Shown piece after piece: positions 1 to 10,022 of a stretch of 64,000 nt of DNA. Made by a program: the position numbers and the translations under genes. Origin of the DNA: Mantamonas sphyraenae (lineage: Eukaryota > CRuMs > Mantamonadidae); NCBI GenBank assembly GCA_026936335.1, contig JAPMXV010000018.1:217266-281265 (forward strand), read 5' to 3'. Within the stretch, counting starts at the first letter, position 1. Every line of letters begins with the position of its first letter. The notes under the pieces were generated by a model. The model searched no databases and was not told the DNA's origin. It saw only the letters and a list, made by a program, of their open reading frames with translations.

Positions 1-697
1 CCCCTCCTCTCCCTCCCTAGTGCGGACTCGTTTCGCTCTCTCATTTCTTCTCTCCTCGGCTCCTCCCCCGCTTGCTTTCTATCCACGCCCCTCCTCTCAT
101 CCACACACTCGCCTCCACTCCATCTGCCCCTCCTTCCCCTCCACACTCACCTTGCGCAGATAGTCCATCTTGTTTCACGTGTCTGCACACACCCCATCCC
201 GCCCGTTCCGTGTCAGTCCACACTCAGCCTCGCCTTGTTTTTCTCCGCCCGAGATGCCCTTTGCTCGAAAAACGCCCCCCGGCTCTTATCCAGCCCCGCA
301 TCCACCCATACACTCCTCAATCCCCTCTCCCATCCACACTCCACACATCCTCATCCCTCTTCCAAACATCTCCACACCATCTGCCCTCCTCCATCCCTCT
401 CTATCCATCCCTGTCGCTCCCGACAACTCCACACTTCTCGGCTCTCGGCGTTTGCGCTGAACCCGGAACCACTTCCGTCCTCGCACAACGCAACCATCTC
501 CCGTCTCCTCTCCAACCCGCGCTCGACATGCAACACCTTCCTCCTTGCTATTCCACACATCCATCGACACACGTCCTCGCTTGGCCTCCTACTCACCTGC
601 GATTGTGTGGGGTGTTTGGTTTTTTGTTTGCTTTCAGCTTGTTCCGCACTGCGCATCCATCCACATCCTGCTTTTCAACTGCCGTGCACCGGTTCCT
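1..697. other. C-rich non-coding stretch at the left edge
   Basis: This stretch is pyrimidine-rich on the plus strand, with many short CATCC, CACAC and CTCC runs. Open frames exist on both strands but translate to Pro/Ser/His-rich low-complexity sequence with no recognisable domain. It lies 3' of the isopeptidase gene and is probably downstream or intergenic sequence. I see no gene, RNA or structured repeat in it. Confidence 0.5.
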
Positions 698-2302
698 TCA
701 TCCCATGAGGGCTTGCACGTCTGCGACGAGCTCCTTGGTGATGCTGCTTGCTTCCACTTTGCTGAGATCCAGCTCCATAGCCACACAGAGGTCTTTGGCC
801 ATCTCGTTGCCCTTGATGAGAAACCCGATGGCCAGCAGCATACGGTTGATCACATCCTCGTCTTGTTCTGCACTGCCCGACGAACTCTCTGCGTTCTCCT
901 CACCATGGTACAGTGAGTTGAACGCTTGTGCCGTGGCACTGACAGCCATCACCACCCTGTCCTCGTAGTCGTCCTCTGCACTGCCGTGCACCTCATGCAG
1001 CATCCTTCCCACGTTGCAAAACAGGGCTGCCGCAGTGCCTCGGACCTGCTTGTGGCTGGAGCCGAGACCTTTGCTCGCGGCATCCAGCACTTCCTGCAGG
1101 CCGTCCTCATCCAGGGCAAAGCCCATCCCCTCCTCGGTGGCAAACAGGTTGACAAACACACGCAAGCTCATGAGCACAAGGGGCATGGGCAGTGACGAGT
1201 CTTCGTCTGCTTCCAGGAAGCGCGTGAGCAACCCTCGGAGTAGATCCGGGCACGTTGTGGTAAAGTGCGAAGCTGCATCACGGTTACACAGCAGCACACG
1301 CAACACATCGACGACAGGGAACACCTTGTCGGTGGGCATGACCTCGTACAGAGTGGCTACGGTGTCAAACATGCCCTGAGTAAACACAGGGTACAACGCA
1401 TCCTTGTCTCCGCTTTCAACCTGCTGTTGTCTTTCCATCTCTGTCTGCAGTGCACTCAACACGTCTGTGTCCACCTTGTCGTCCAGCTTGCTCTGTTTGA
1501 TCTGCCCGCGGATGCGATCAAACACTGCCGGCACACGCGTTGTGTTGAACACGACGGGCTTCACGTGCTTGTGGATGTGCATCACCTGCACGCTGGGTTG
1601 TGACTGAGTCATTCCAAATCCAGCCCCGCTATATCCGCTGCTTGCCTGTTCCTGGCCCGCAATGGCGTTGTGGCCTTCAAACTGCATCTTGTTGAACATT
1701 TCTTCGATCATGGGGCGCAGCATGCGTCCTCCAGGCGTGTTCATGGCCTCTTCAGGGAGGCCCGAAATGTACTCTGGGATGTTGCCGCCTGTGAGGAACT
1801 GGCATGCCTCTTGCGTAAAGTTGTTGCAGTTGTGCGTCAGCAGGTGGTAGTCTTGCGCCCGATATCGGTTGGCCACCTCCTGCACCCAGGCCATGAACAC
1901 GTCTGGTTCAACGTCAGTGGAGCCGAGATCCACCACGTCCACGGGATACCCGTACGGCGTCTGCATCTGTGCGAAGTGAGGCGGAATCCCGTCAGGAATT
2001 GCCCCTGCGTTTGTCTCACGGGCTCCTGGCACGGCTTACTGGAGGATCGCCAAAAATGCCCTGGCCGTAGTAGTACTCTGTATCGTAGACAACAATGCCG
2101 GTGTGCCTGGTGATGTGTGTGGATGGACGTGTGAGCGGCGGCAGGCGTGCAACGTTGCATCTCGTTTCCGCTTCCACGCAACAAGGCGCCGTGCATCGTA
2201 CCAGATGCCATCGATAGACTGGCCAAGAATCATGCCACTGAAACTCTTGGCCATGCCTCCACTGAGGTCATAAACATGCAACGCGACTTTGTATTTGCCC
2301 AT
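698..2302 (-). CDS. PPPDE (DeSI-type) isopeptidase with C-terminal PUL domain
   Basis: This is a predicted thiol isopeptidase of the PPPDE/DeSI family, whose members remove SUMO or ubiquitin. My exon model is complement(698..1966, 2040..2106, 2202..2302), giving 478 residues. The introns (1967-2039 and 2107-2201) have GT-AG ends, and splicing restores the family core: HVYDLSGG with the catalytic His in exon 1, IWHTGIVVY across the first intron, YYYGQGIF before the second, then HNCNNF with the catalytic Cys and FLTGGNIPEYI. After a linker, residues from about 190 to the end form an alpha-helical repeat region resembling the PUL domain of PLAA/Lub1, which binds p97/Cdc48. PPPDE-PUL fusions are known in other eukaryotes. 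The start is the first ATG giving MGKYKVALHVYDLSGG. Domain identity is strong; the substrate is not known. Confidence 0.85.
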
Positions 2303-2970
2303 CGGTGGCTGTTTGCTCACACTGGCGCAGGTGTTGTTGTTTGCACTGTGCTGTGCACACTCATGGCCCGTCTCGCAATGCAAAAATCAACGGTATAGTC
2401 GTATATTTAACGGAACAGCCAATGTCCGTGTTTCTATGGATGGGTCTACCGTTGTGTGTTATTCCGTGTGATATCGTCACGCGTACGATCGACACGCTGC
2501 CAGGAGGTGGTAGAGACGTGGGTTGATCAGCCACGCTGGTTGGTATGGTGCACAGGTTTGCCACGAAGTGAATACGCTATGGAAGCGACGTCTGAGACCG
2601 TGGCCAGACGAAGGAAGTCTGGCGGTTGAGTGTTGTCAAGAGGGAGGTTGAATTCACCTTGCCGCCTCACCGTCCAACCTGCTTCGCAAAGAGGCCGAAC
2701 CCATAAAGATGGACGCTAAAACAACACATGCCAGTGCTGCTGCAGGAATAGGGCGGGCAGCAATGGGTTTTGGCGATGGCAATCCATGCTTCGGATTGCC
2801 TGTAGGCGAAAGTGTATGTGCAGGACGCGGTGGTCAGCAATGGTGATCGTACACCAAAATGGGCCATGTTCAGTGTGTACAGACTGCTCGTGCCCTCTTG
2901 TAGTCAGCCACGTGTGTGAGCGCCCCCGTGTTGTCGTCCTCTGCCTCATCCAAGCAAAACACACAAGCAC
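2303..2970. other. Intergenic region holding the left end of a candidate transposon
   Basis: No convincing coding sequence is present. The stretch separates the divergently transcribed isopeptidase gene (ATG at 2302, minus) from the large plus-strand gene starting at 2971. It contains the left copy of an inverted repeat at 2334-2359 and a relatively AT-rich patch near 2395-2470, unlike the surrounding GC-rich DNA. It must contain the promoters of both flanking genes, but I cannot place them. Confidence 0.5.
2334..2359 (+). repeat. Left copy of a 26-bp inverted repeat
   Basis: The sequence is TTGTTGTTT, then G, then CACTGTGCTGTGCACA. The reverse complement of 8154-8179 matches it at 25 of 26 positions, the one mismatch being the central G, which is C in the other copy. 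The pair brackets the 1675-residue nuclease-like gene and nothing else. Outside the block both copies continue with a weaker CGCA..GG similarity. I see no clear target-site duplication. Confidence 0.65.
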
Positions 2971-5900
2971 ATGGAAGACGAGTTGCAGCAACTCGTCGAG
3001 CAGGTACCTCGGCTGCGAAGTGCCCAAGAAGTGGACGGACACATTGAATTGAGGTACACAAGGCCGGCGGACGTGCCAGAACAGCAGACGTCTGAGTACG
3101 TCCTTGTTGGTGAGGATGGCATCCCTGAAGACGGTGAAGACGATGAGGACGATGGCGTGCACTATGTCAGCACAGAGGATGTGAAGGGATTGACAGTCGA
3201 AGCCCTGAAGGCCCTCCTGAAGGACGTCGGCGCCAATCGGCAGGGAGGCAAAGACACCTTACTACGCAAGGCGACAGAGTCGGTGTCCGTCCTCAAATGG
3301 CAGGAATGGCAGGAGAAACGGTGTAAAGTGGACTCCCTCGTCACCGAGGACCAGAAAGCCCTGGCTGACAGAGGAGAGGGCGGTGAACAGGCGAATGTGC
3401 CAACGGCAGAAAACTTAATCAAGGTTCTGGGGAGGTTCAAAAAGGAGACACTGGAGGAAGTGATCCTGGCGTACAAGAGAATCTGGGGAGAACCGAAAGA
3501 ATCGTCTGACACAGAGTCGTCATCTAGCTCAAGCTCAAGCAGCAGCGGCAGTGGCGGTGGCGGACACGCACCCAGCCGGAATGTGCACCCGTTTTTCGCC
3601 TCGGTGACGCTGTCCAGGCTGAAGAAGGACGCGGTCGTTAAAACCTTGGGTAGAATGGTGGAGGAGCAGCTCGCAACGCACGATGGAGTTGTCAATGTGG
3701 CGCGTGCGTTGCAGCAACAAGGGGAGCAGGGTCAGCGCCGTGCGGTGCAGCGCACGGAGGAATTGTTCAATGCTCCCAGCCACGCCGACTATGACAATGA
3801 GACCATCAAGGACATGGTCTGTGAATGCGACGGCATTGTGGTGGACTGCAACGTGATTGGTGTCGAGCACATCGACAGGGGTGGCGATGCAGAGAAACCC
3901 CTGCAGCTGAACGCCGCCGGTGTCGCGCTGACACAGCAGCTGCAAGAAATCCTGCAGGCATCGGACCAGCCAGTCTGCTTTGTGAGAACGGTGGCGTCCC
4001 TACAAGAGCGCTTCGAGGGAAGGAACTGCAGCATTGGGGAGCAGAAGCAGTTCAGAAGGGATGCCACAGGGTACTTGACAACATCATCCCTTCCCGATCC
4101 GAACAGCAAGCACCGGAAGAAGGCGAAGGTGCTTGCTGCGAGAGAAGCAGCGCCCGCATTGGGCCTGGCGCGTCTGAGAACGGTTGTGGCGGATGGGCGA
4201 GAAGCGTGCTTGGCGCAAATGATGAGCTTGCCAGGCAAATTGGCCGTGGTATCATCCAACGCCAAAACAGAGACGATGATGTACAGCAAAGGGTTGCAGC
4301 AAGACCTGCTCGTTGTCAGCGTGGTGAAACCAAGGGTTTTTCCAAAGCTCGCGGAAGTTGATGGAGATGCCGTACCGGGAACGGTTGGCGAGGAGGATGA
4401 AGAGATGGTGATGGAGAAAAACGAAGAGGAAGATGGTGAAAAAGGCGAGGTGATGGTGGTGGAGCGGAACGAAAATGATGAGATGGACGCGGTGGTGCCT
4501 GACGCAATGGTGTTGGTGGAGGAGGTGGCGGTGGAGCCCGAAGAAATGATGGAGGGCAACGAGAACGAGATGGACGCGGTGGAGGCTGACGGAATGGTGT
4601 TGGTGGAGGGAGAGGACGAGGAAGAAGGTGGAGGGGCGGGCAAGTGGTGGGTACGGACGATGCAGCTGCACGACACGAGGAGGGTCTTCCACGCCACTGT
4701 TGTGACTGGCATGTACGCAGGTATGACTGCCCCGACGTGGACACCGATGGAAAGGAAGGAAATCATGTCCACGCTGATGGGAGACCACCCCGAGCGCTTG
4801 CGGACACTTTCACTCATGGCACGCAAGCGGAAGCAGCTCGGCCACAACCTCACACTACTGCAGGCGCAGACGGTGCAGGACATGTATGGGGCGGAGATAC
4901 ATGAGGGATGGACGCCCGCTCAGTACGTGGGCGTCCTCGGAGAACTGGACACTGCGTTGATGAAGCACCACCTGGCCGATGCTGGAGTATTCCACGCGCG
5001 CGGTGTGTTGTACAACTTTGCAGCCCCACTGTCTGAGTGGATGACGTACATGCAGGTTCCGAACGAGCAGCAAGTCAAGCAGGCCATGGCAACGGATCTG
5101 GCACATGTCCAGATCGTGCAAGACGACGGAACCACCCGGCCGGTGAAGGCTCACGACATCACTCCACACGACTTTGTCTGCCCAGACAACAAGAGCGTGT
5201 TTATCACAATGAGGGAAGCTCACAGCACGCAGCAGCAGGCGAAAGAGGAGAGCGCGGAAGTGGGTTCAGTTTCGATGGACAAGCGAGAGCACGAGCAGGA
5301 TGTGCCCTTGGCACATGATGGTGAGCAGATGGAAGTGAGCCACAGCGTGGATGGTGCCGGCGAGGAGGAGGTGCACAACACTGTTGGTAAGCTCCTTCGC
5401 AGAGTTGCCCACCTCAAAACGGAACTCGACCATCACGTCAAAGATCCGGCCACGCTACTGCGCCACAAGGAGATACACGAAGTCGAGCGGGCGCAAGCGA
5501 ACAGTCACACGGCCTCACAACCCGTCGTGGGCGCGCCTGATCTGCTCACGCGATTCGCAGACGACCTGTGCTCCTTCTTGGACAAGGTCAAGAAGGTGGT
5601 TGTGGATGGTATCAACAATACCATCAGACAAGGTACCACCAGCGTCGTGCCATCGGAGGCCGATGTGGCCAGTGCCGCAGAGAGAGTGCGCCCAGCATGG
5701 CTCATCGGCGATCGGCGGGCCCTGACTTGGGACATGCTCCCTGCTGTCCACAAGTGGTGTACGAGCGAGCTCCGGGCCGATATGACGAAGCATCACGTCG
5801 CGGTACGTTTTGGTGAGGTGCTGCTGGAGTGCATGCGCCAAACCACCGAAGAGAAAACAAGCGAGTTTTTTGTGGAAGTGGCGACCGCCGTTGTGTCTGC

Positions 5901-7998
5901 CCACTTGGCATTTACAATGGAAGGGACCAAGAGGGCATTGCAAAAGGCCGGTGTGTCGTTTGCAGGGTGCCAGCTTGGAGAATGGAGCCGGCTCGAGCGG
6001 CACGGGGAGGAACGCCGCTCGTGGGACGAGTGGTCCTTGCATGTACGGAATCTGTTCCAGACGGAGTATAGCCAGTACGAGGGTGTCCTCCAGGGTCTGG
6101 ACGAACGATACTCGGATCGCCAGTTTCTCAAGAAGAAGGTGATGAACGTGGAGGCGAGCGATGCGCATTTGCGGGCATACGTGCAAACCGGCCGACAATT
6201 TTCCAGCACGTCAAAGGCGTTCACCATCACGGGGACATTGTGGCAGTATGGGCTGTCCCGGCTGTTCGACAGCTGGGCAGAGTCCAACAACGAGGAGATC
6301 CGGGTGTGCACGAAGGCAACCGCAACCAAAACATGGGAAGCCGTGTGTAGCGACATCAACACACACCACAGCATCTTCATGTCCGTCATGAAGTTTGAGG
6401 AGTCGAGGTTGTGGCGCCTTCCTGCATTGACGGGCAGGCAAAGGGACGAGTTGATTGGGGTAGAGACGCGTTCTCTGCTTTCGCTGCTCCTCTTGTGGCC
6501 AGATTTGGTGAGCTGCATGCAAACCAACACAATCAGGCAGTGGTCCGGCGGTATTACGGTCCAACACGGACAGCCGCTTCGTTTGGTCGTCTACCGCCCG
6601 GCCACACTGGACCACGTCACGTCGAGCGGAGAGCTCCGTGAGATTTTGCGGCCTCTGAGCTCATTGAAAGCGGCAATCGTGGAGGCGGAGAATGAGGTGT
6701 CCGGGGCAGCTGCCGAGAAGCGTGCCAAGATGAAGAAAGCAGAGGAACAGAAGAAAGCAGAGGAACAGGATAGGAAGGGCAAGAAGAAGAGGCGCGCGGA
6801 GGAGGAGAGCGAGGACAACCAGTCGACACAAGCGCCGTTGCAGGACACCAAGAGAGCCAGGCTGGATGAATCAGGCGAGGGTGACATTGTGGACATGGGA
6901 GAGAGCAGCGAGCCGATGGAAGCGGCCAAGGAACCACAGAGTGACGACCGAGAGGACAGGGCCACGACACAGCACGCAGGCAGCAAAAGCCACTCCCAGT
7001 GGAGCAAGGATCGACAGCGACAGCTGGTGAAAAAGCTCGTTACTGTGTGTACCGTGGCACACGTGTGTGGGCTGGGCAAGGAGGTTGAAGACGCACTTGG
7101 CCAGCAGCTCGGGTTCCGGCACCTGGGGAAGCCGAAGCGCAACGGGCGCATCGACGTGCGCTTCAAGAAGAAGTTTAAAGTGAGGAATCACGATGAGGCT
7201 GCAAGGTTGATCGCCAAAACAGCCTTCTTGGTCAACGACATCGGTAGGAAGAATGACACGCTGGTGGTCTTCTTCTGGCACAAGGGGAGATTGAGGCAAA
7301 GGAAACTGCCCTTCCCCTCACATCGAGACCTCAGGGAAAAAATGCATCTGCACCGACTTGCCAAGGTTGAGAAGGAGGACGAGCCGAAAAAGCACGGGCA
7401 GTTGCGGCGGTACGGGCGTGACGTGCTCGAGAGACATGTCCTGCGCACGGTAAGGTCCGTGAGGAACGTGATGGACGGATTTGGCCTGCACAACATGATC
7501 TACCTTGCGCAGTCGAAATTCTACGGAGGTTTGTCCCTCAGCACGCGCATCCATCACGCTTTCGCAAGACACATGATCTGGGCGGACGTGGCAGAGTGGA
7601 TGACTTCCAGTACATGCATCTGTGGAGGTGGCATTGCACACCCGCATGGGTTCAGTCTCTCGAGATGGGACAGAGTTGTGACTTGCCCTCATTGTGCCAT
7701 CAGCCGCAACCACCACAACAAGCACACGCTGATGTATCACATGGCCCACGACGCCGGAGGAATCACGCCCCTCTCCGACAGGGACGTCAGAGGAGCACAG
7801 GGGATCCTTGTAAGGCAGCTGCACCTGTGGCTGTTTGGCAAAGAGCCCCTGTCGTTCTCCAGCCGCAATCCCAAAAAGAAGAAGCAAGAAACGGCAAAGG
7901 CGCTGGTGCTGGAGAAACTCAAGTCACGAAGGAAGGCGGTCGAGGGTCCACAAGATCATGGGATGGTGGTTGAAGAGGGTGGAGGTGGGGATGAGTGA
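2971..7998 (+). CDS. Fanzor/TnpB-like RuvC nuclease candidate with SAP domain
   Basis: A 1675-residue protein without introns. Residues about 71-105 (starting VKGLTVEALKALLKDVG) resemble a SAP DNA-binding motif. There are Ser-, Glu/Asp- and Lys-rich linkers at about 175-195, 470-555 and 1240-1345. The C-terminus carries the signature published for TnpB and Fanzor proteins: E1542-W-M-T1545-S1546, a four-cysteine cluster (C1549, C1551, C1572, C1575), then R1604-D1605 in DRDVRGAQGIL. A possible first RuvC acid is D1423 in FLVNDIG, about 120 residues upstream. The first cysteine pair is C-x-C rather than C-x-x-C, and the family's usual DPG is not obvious, so activity is uncertain. At 1675 residues it is longer than the 400-1000 typical of Fanzors. 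The start is the first ATG in frame, and inverted repeats flank the gene. The N-terminal two thirds match nothing I recognise beyond SAP. Confidence 0.6.
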   Translation: MEDELQQLVEQVPRLRSAQEVDGHIELRYTRPADVPEQQTSEYVLVGEDGIPEDGEDDEDDGVHYVSTEDVKGLTVEALKALLKDVGANRQGGKDTLLRKATESVSVLKWQEWQEKRCKVDSLVTEDQKALADRGEGGEQANVPTAENLIKVLGRFKKETLEEVILAYKRIWGEPKESSDTESSSSSSSSSSGSGGGGHAPSRNVHPFFASVTLSRLKKDAVVKTLGRMVEEQLATHDGVVNVARALQQQGEQGQRRAVQRTEELFNAPSHADYDNETIKDMVCECDGIVVDCNVIGVEHIDRGGDAEKPLQLNAAGVALTQQLQEILQASDQPVCFVRTVASLQERFEGRNCSIGEQKQFRRDATGYLTTSSLPDPNSKHRKKAKVLAAREAAPALGLARLRTVVADGREACLAQMMSLPGKLAVVSSNAKTETMMYSKGLQQDLLVVSVVKPRVFPKLAEVDGDAVPGTVGEEDEEMVMEKNEEEDGEKGEVMVVERNENDEMDAVVPDAMVLVEEVAVEPEEMMEGNENEMDAVEADGMVLVEGEDEEEGGGAGKWWVRTMQLHDTRRVFHATVVTGMYAGMTAPTWTPMERKEIMSTLMGDHPERLRTLSLMARKRKQLGHNLTLLQAQTVQDMYGAEIHEGWTPAQYVGVLGELDTALMKHHLADAGVFHARGVLYNFAAPLSEWMTYMQVPNEQQVKQAMATDLAHVQIVQDDGTTRPVKAHDITPHDFVCPDNKSVFITMREAHSTQQQAKEESAEVGSVSMDKREHEQDVPLAHDGEQMEVSHSVDGAGEEEVHNTVGKLLRRVAHLKTELDHHVKDPATLLRHKEIHEVERAQANSHTASQPVVGAPDLLTRFADDLCSFLDKVKKVVVDGINNTIRQGTTSVVPSEADVASAAERVRPAWLIGDRRALTWDMLPAVHKWCTSELRADMTKHHVAVRFGEVLLECMRQTTEEKTSEFFVEVATAVVSAHLAFTMEGTKRALQKAGVSFAGCQLGEWSRLERHGEERRSWDEWSLHVRNLFQTEYSQYEGVLQGLDERYSDRQFLKKKVMNVEASDAHLRAYVQTGRQFSSTSKAFTITGTLWQYGLSRLFDSWAESNNEEIRVCTKATATKTWEAVCSDINTHHSIFMSVMKFEESRLWRLPALTGRQRDELIGVETRSLLSLLLLWPDLVSCMQTNTIRQWSGGITVQHGQPLRLVVYRPATLDHVTSSGELREILRPLSSLKAAIVEAENEVSGAAAEKRAKMKKAEEQKKAEEQDRKGKKKRRAEEESEDNQSTQAPLQDTKRARLDESGEGDIVDMGESSEPMEAAKEPQSDDREDRATTQHAGSKSHSQWSKDRQRQLVKKLVTVCTVAHVCGLGKEVEDALGQQLGFRHLGKPKRNGRIDVRFKKKFKVRNHDEAARLIAKTAFLVNDIGRKNDTLVVFFWHKGRLRQRKLPFPSHRDLREKMHLHRLAKVEKEDEPKKHGQLRRYGRDVLERHVLRTVRSVRNVMDGFGLHNMIYLAQSKFYGGLSLSTRIHHAFARHMIWADVAEWMTSSTCICGGGIAHPHGFSLSRWDRVVTCPHCAISRNHHNKHTLMYHMAHDAGGITPLSDRDVRGAQGILVRQLHLWLFGKEPLSFSSRNPKKKKQETAKALVLEKLKSRRKAVEGPQDHGMVVEEGGGGDE

Positions 7999-8153
7999 GT
8001 GTGAAACCTTCCACACGTGCTGTGTGGCATCAGGGCAAACAACAACGATGATGAACGAGGATCTGCTGGGACCACTTTCACGTGCAGTCTCTCAGATAGT
8101 TTATCAGTGGCCAAGTTTACACGACGCTGCGTATTTCGTTGTTGCTCCGCTGT

Positions 8154-8179
8154 TGTGCACAGCACAGTGGAAACAACAA
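8154..8179 (-). repeat. Right copy of the 26-bp inverted repeat
   Basis: On the plus strand the block reads TGTGCACAGCACAGTG, then G, then AAACAACAA. Its reverse complement equals the block at 2334-2359 except for one base. It lies 156 bp past the stop codon of the nuclease-like gene and 40 bp from the end of the next gene (minus strand, stop at 8219). Confidence 0.65.
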
Positions 8180-8218
8180 TGCCGTGCGACGTTCTTGTCG
8201 CTTGCGATGCGATCCACG

Positions 8219-8599
8219 TCAACCCATGCGCATGGAACACTTGACACCCGGCGGACAGTTGCCGTCGCCCTGAGAAAGGTAGCGCAGCTTCTCCGCGGGG
8301 GACATCTGGCGCAGCACGGAGTTGGGATTGAGCCAGGGCTCGAGAATCAGGGTCTGGAAGCCCGAATGAAGGGCCACAAACACCACAAACGTGACCAGGT
8401 ATTTACAGAGGAGGAACCAAAACATGCGGTTGCTCTGTTCCTCGTCCAGACGCACCACTTCTTCGTCGTCGCTGGATTCGTCCGAGTCCTTGCTCTTTCG
8501 CCGCCTGCGCCGCACGGCACGCGGTTCATCGCCGTCGCTACGACTACGCACGGGTCTACGACGCAATTGGACAGTGTCCAGCCCGTCGTTCTCGCTCAT
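8219..8599 (-). CDS. Small basic/acidic single-pass membrane protein, unrecognised
   Basis: A 126-residue protein starting MSENDGLDTVQLRRR. The first 60 residues are hydrophilic: an Arg-rich block (RRRRRKSKD) is followed by an acidic Ser/Asp stretch. A hydrophobic helix follows (FWFLLCKYLVTFVVFVAL), then a short tail with two cysteines (GNCPPGVKC). This suggests one membrane span with the charged N-terminus in the cytosol. The ATG at 8599 was preferred over an upstream start because the upstream extension is not compositionally protein-like. I do not recognise the family. It is the first gene beyond the right end of the candidate transposon. Confidence 0.55.
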   Translation of the reverse strand: MSENDGLDTVQLRRRPVRSRSDGDEPRAVRRRRRKSKDSDESSDDEEVVRLDEEQSNRMFWFLLCKYLVTFVVFVALHSGFQTLILEPWLNPNSVLRQMSPAEKLRYLSQGDGNCPPGVKCSMRMG

Positions 8600-8823
8600 T
8601 GCTGTTGTTTGCGGCCAGGCAAGGGGTGGGGTTGGTGTGGCAGCGTTTGATGTGGCGTGAACACCGCTCTGCTCACTCTGCCCAGAGGGAAAGGCACCAC
8701 CCACTAAAGTCCATTGCTGCTGGGTTTGCCAACATGGCATCCGCAGAGTGTAAGACAAGCGCGAGAGCAAAGACGATTCTCCAAGCACAAAAACGAAACG
8801 GGTCCACTCAAAGCTCATTGGAT

Positions 8824-9240
8824 TTACTCAGAGGTGGTGTTCTTGGCAACCTGGTTCAGGCGGGTGAAGCGAGCCAGAACCTTGCGCTTGAGATCGGCGC
8901 GGTAGGCGGAGCCAGCGGTCTCGGCGGCCAGGGTCTTGGCAATCTTGCGGAAGCCCTTGCGCTTGGCGTTGAGCTTGAGGTTGCGGTTGCTGCGCGCAGG
9001 GGCCTGGATGCGGTTGCGTTTGTACAGCTTGAAGGTGAGGTCAATCACAAACGGGTTCTCCTTGGAAGCGGTCATGCCCACGGCCGTGCGGTTGGCCAGA
9101 CCCGAGTTGACAAAGCTGTTGACGCCAACAATGTTGTTGGGCTCAGCAGTCAGCCTCTGGCCGTTCACCAGCTTGCCCTTGAGGTAGCTGTTGTTGTTGC
9201 GGGTCAGGGCCCAGATGACATTGGGGGAAGTCGTGCTCAT
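8824..9240 (-). CDS. RPL28: Cytosolic 60S ribosomal protein eL28
   Basis: A 138-residue basic protein matching eL28 in length (human 137) and layout. It has an N-terminal IWALTRNNNSYL block, then the family signature TAEPNNIVGVNSF with GLANRTAVG, then a Lys/Arg-rich C-terminal half ending LNQVAKNTTSE. It is a structural component of the large ribosomal subunit, absent from bacteria. The coding sequence is uninterrupted. The ATG at 9240 follows a purine-rich leader and gives MSTTSPNVIWAL, as expected for the family. Confidence 0.93.
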   Translation of the reverse strand: MSTTSPNVIWALTRNNNSYLKGKLVNGQRLTAEPNNIVGVNSFVNSGLANRTAVGMTASKENPFVIDLTFKLYKRNRIQAPARSNRNLKLNAKRKGFRKIAKTLAAETAGSAYRADLKRKVLARFTRLNQVAKNTTSE

Positions 9241-10022
9241 TTCTGCGAGGGAGGATATTGGCAAACGGGCGACGACGATTTGCACACAGGGCGCCGCGCA
9301 GCACGTATGAGTGTGAGTGGGACTGTGTCGACTGGTGTGCAAGGTGAGGACGGCATGTGTGCAGCAGCTGGGCTGCAGCAGGAGCCACGTGGGTGCGTGT
9401 GGTGCGCGTAGGCTTGCCCGACGCAGCCGCAGGTGAAAGCGGGCGGTGGAAAAAAAGCGCATGCGCTGCAGCAGAGGGGCAGGCCACACGCACGCACGCA
9501 GGCACACACGGGCACGACAGACAGCGTATACGATACACAGGACACTCCAGTGGACAGTGGCCATGCGCATGTGGCTGTACATGGCCGTGTGCGACGCCGG
9601 AGAAGGGCCACGTGCCTTGCAGGCGCGAGTGCATGCGCGACAACATCACTTTTCGGTGCGCTGCATGACGCTGTGCCGCTTCTGTGTCCATGGCATGCGT
9701 CGCACACGCTGCTCTGTGCAAGTGCCTTGCCTCTCGTGTGTCTGTGTGCATGTGTGTGTGCGTGTGCACCGTGTACGGCACGCGGAACGGCGGGGCCGAG
9801 GCGCTGCTGCCCTGTAGCTCCCCCTTTTGTGCACACCCACGTGCACACACAAGGGTCACGTGCACATGTACGCGCATGTGTCTGTGTGTGCGTCTGTGTG
9901 TGTGTGCACCTGCTGCTGCTGCATCGATACGGTCTGTGTGGGCACGTACCTCTGTGGTCTGTTTGTTGGCTGGCGGAGCGGGCGCAGGCTCGGTCGCAGC
10001 CAGTTCAACCGCCGGTGCCACA
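9241..10022. other. TG/CA-rich intergenic region between divergent genes
   Basis: This 780-bp gap separates the eL28 gene (minus) from the WD40 gene (plus) and presumably holds both promoters. It is dominated by alternating purine-pyrimidine runs such as TGTGTGTGCGTGTGCAC and CACGCACGCAGGCACAC, especially at 9470-9520 and 9740-9910. Open frames in it translate only to Cys/Val/His/Thr low-complexity sequence. I see no further gene. The alternation makes it a candidate for left-handed DNA or strong nucleosome phasing. Confidence 0.5.

Larger units (their letters stand above)
2334..8179 (+). mobile_element. Candidate Fanzor-type DNA transposon with short inverted ends
   Basis: The segment of about 5.85 kb is bounded by imperfect 26-bp inverted repeats and contains a single large intronless gene with a TnpB/Fanzor-like C-terminus. 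Fanzor genes of eukaryotes are known to travel in DNA transposons and to encode RNA-guided RuvC nucleases, with the guide RNA near the 3' end of the gene. Here that would be 7999-8179. The gene stands alone between otherwise compact housekeeping genes. The boundaries are inferred only from the inverted repeat. Whether the element is complete or mobile cannot be judged from one copy. Confidence 0.5.

Noticed and set aside
72-968. A 298-codon plus-strand open frame at the left edge
   Set aside because: It is Pro/Ser/His low complexity and its second half is antisense to the PUL domain.
2971-7998. Crypton or other tyrosine-recombinase transposase
   Set aside because: The SAP domain first suggested a Crypton, but there is no recognisable R-H-R-Y arrangement, while the C4 cluster followed by R-D fits TnpB/Fanzor better.
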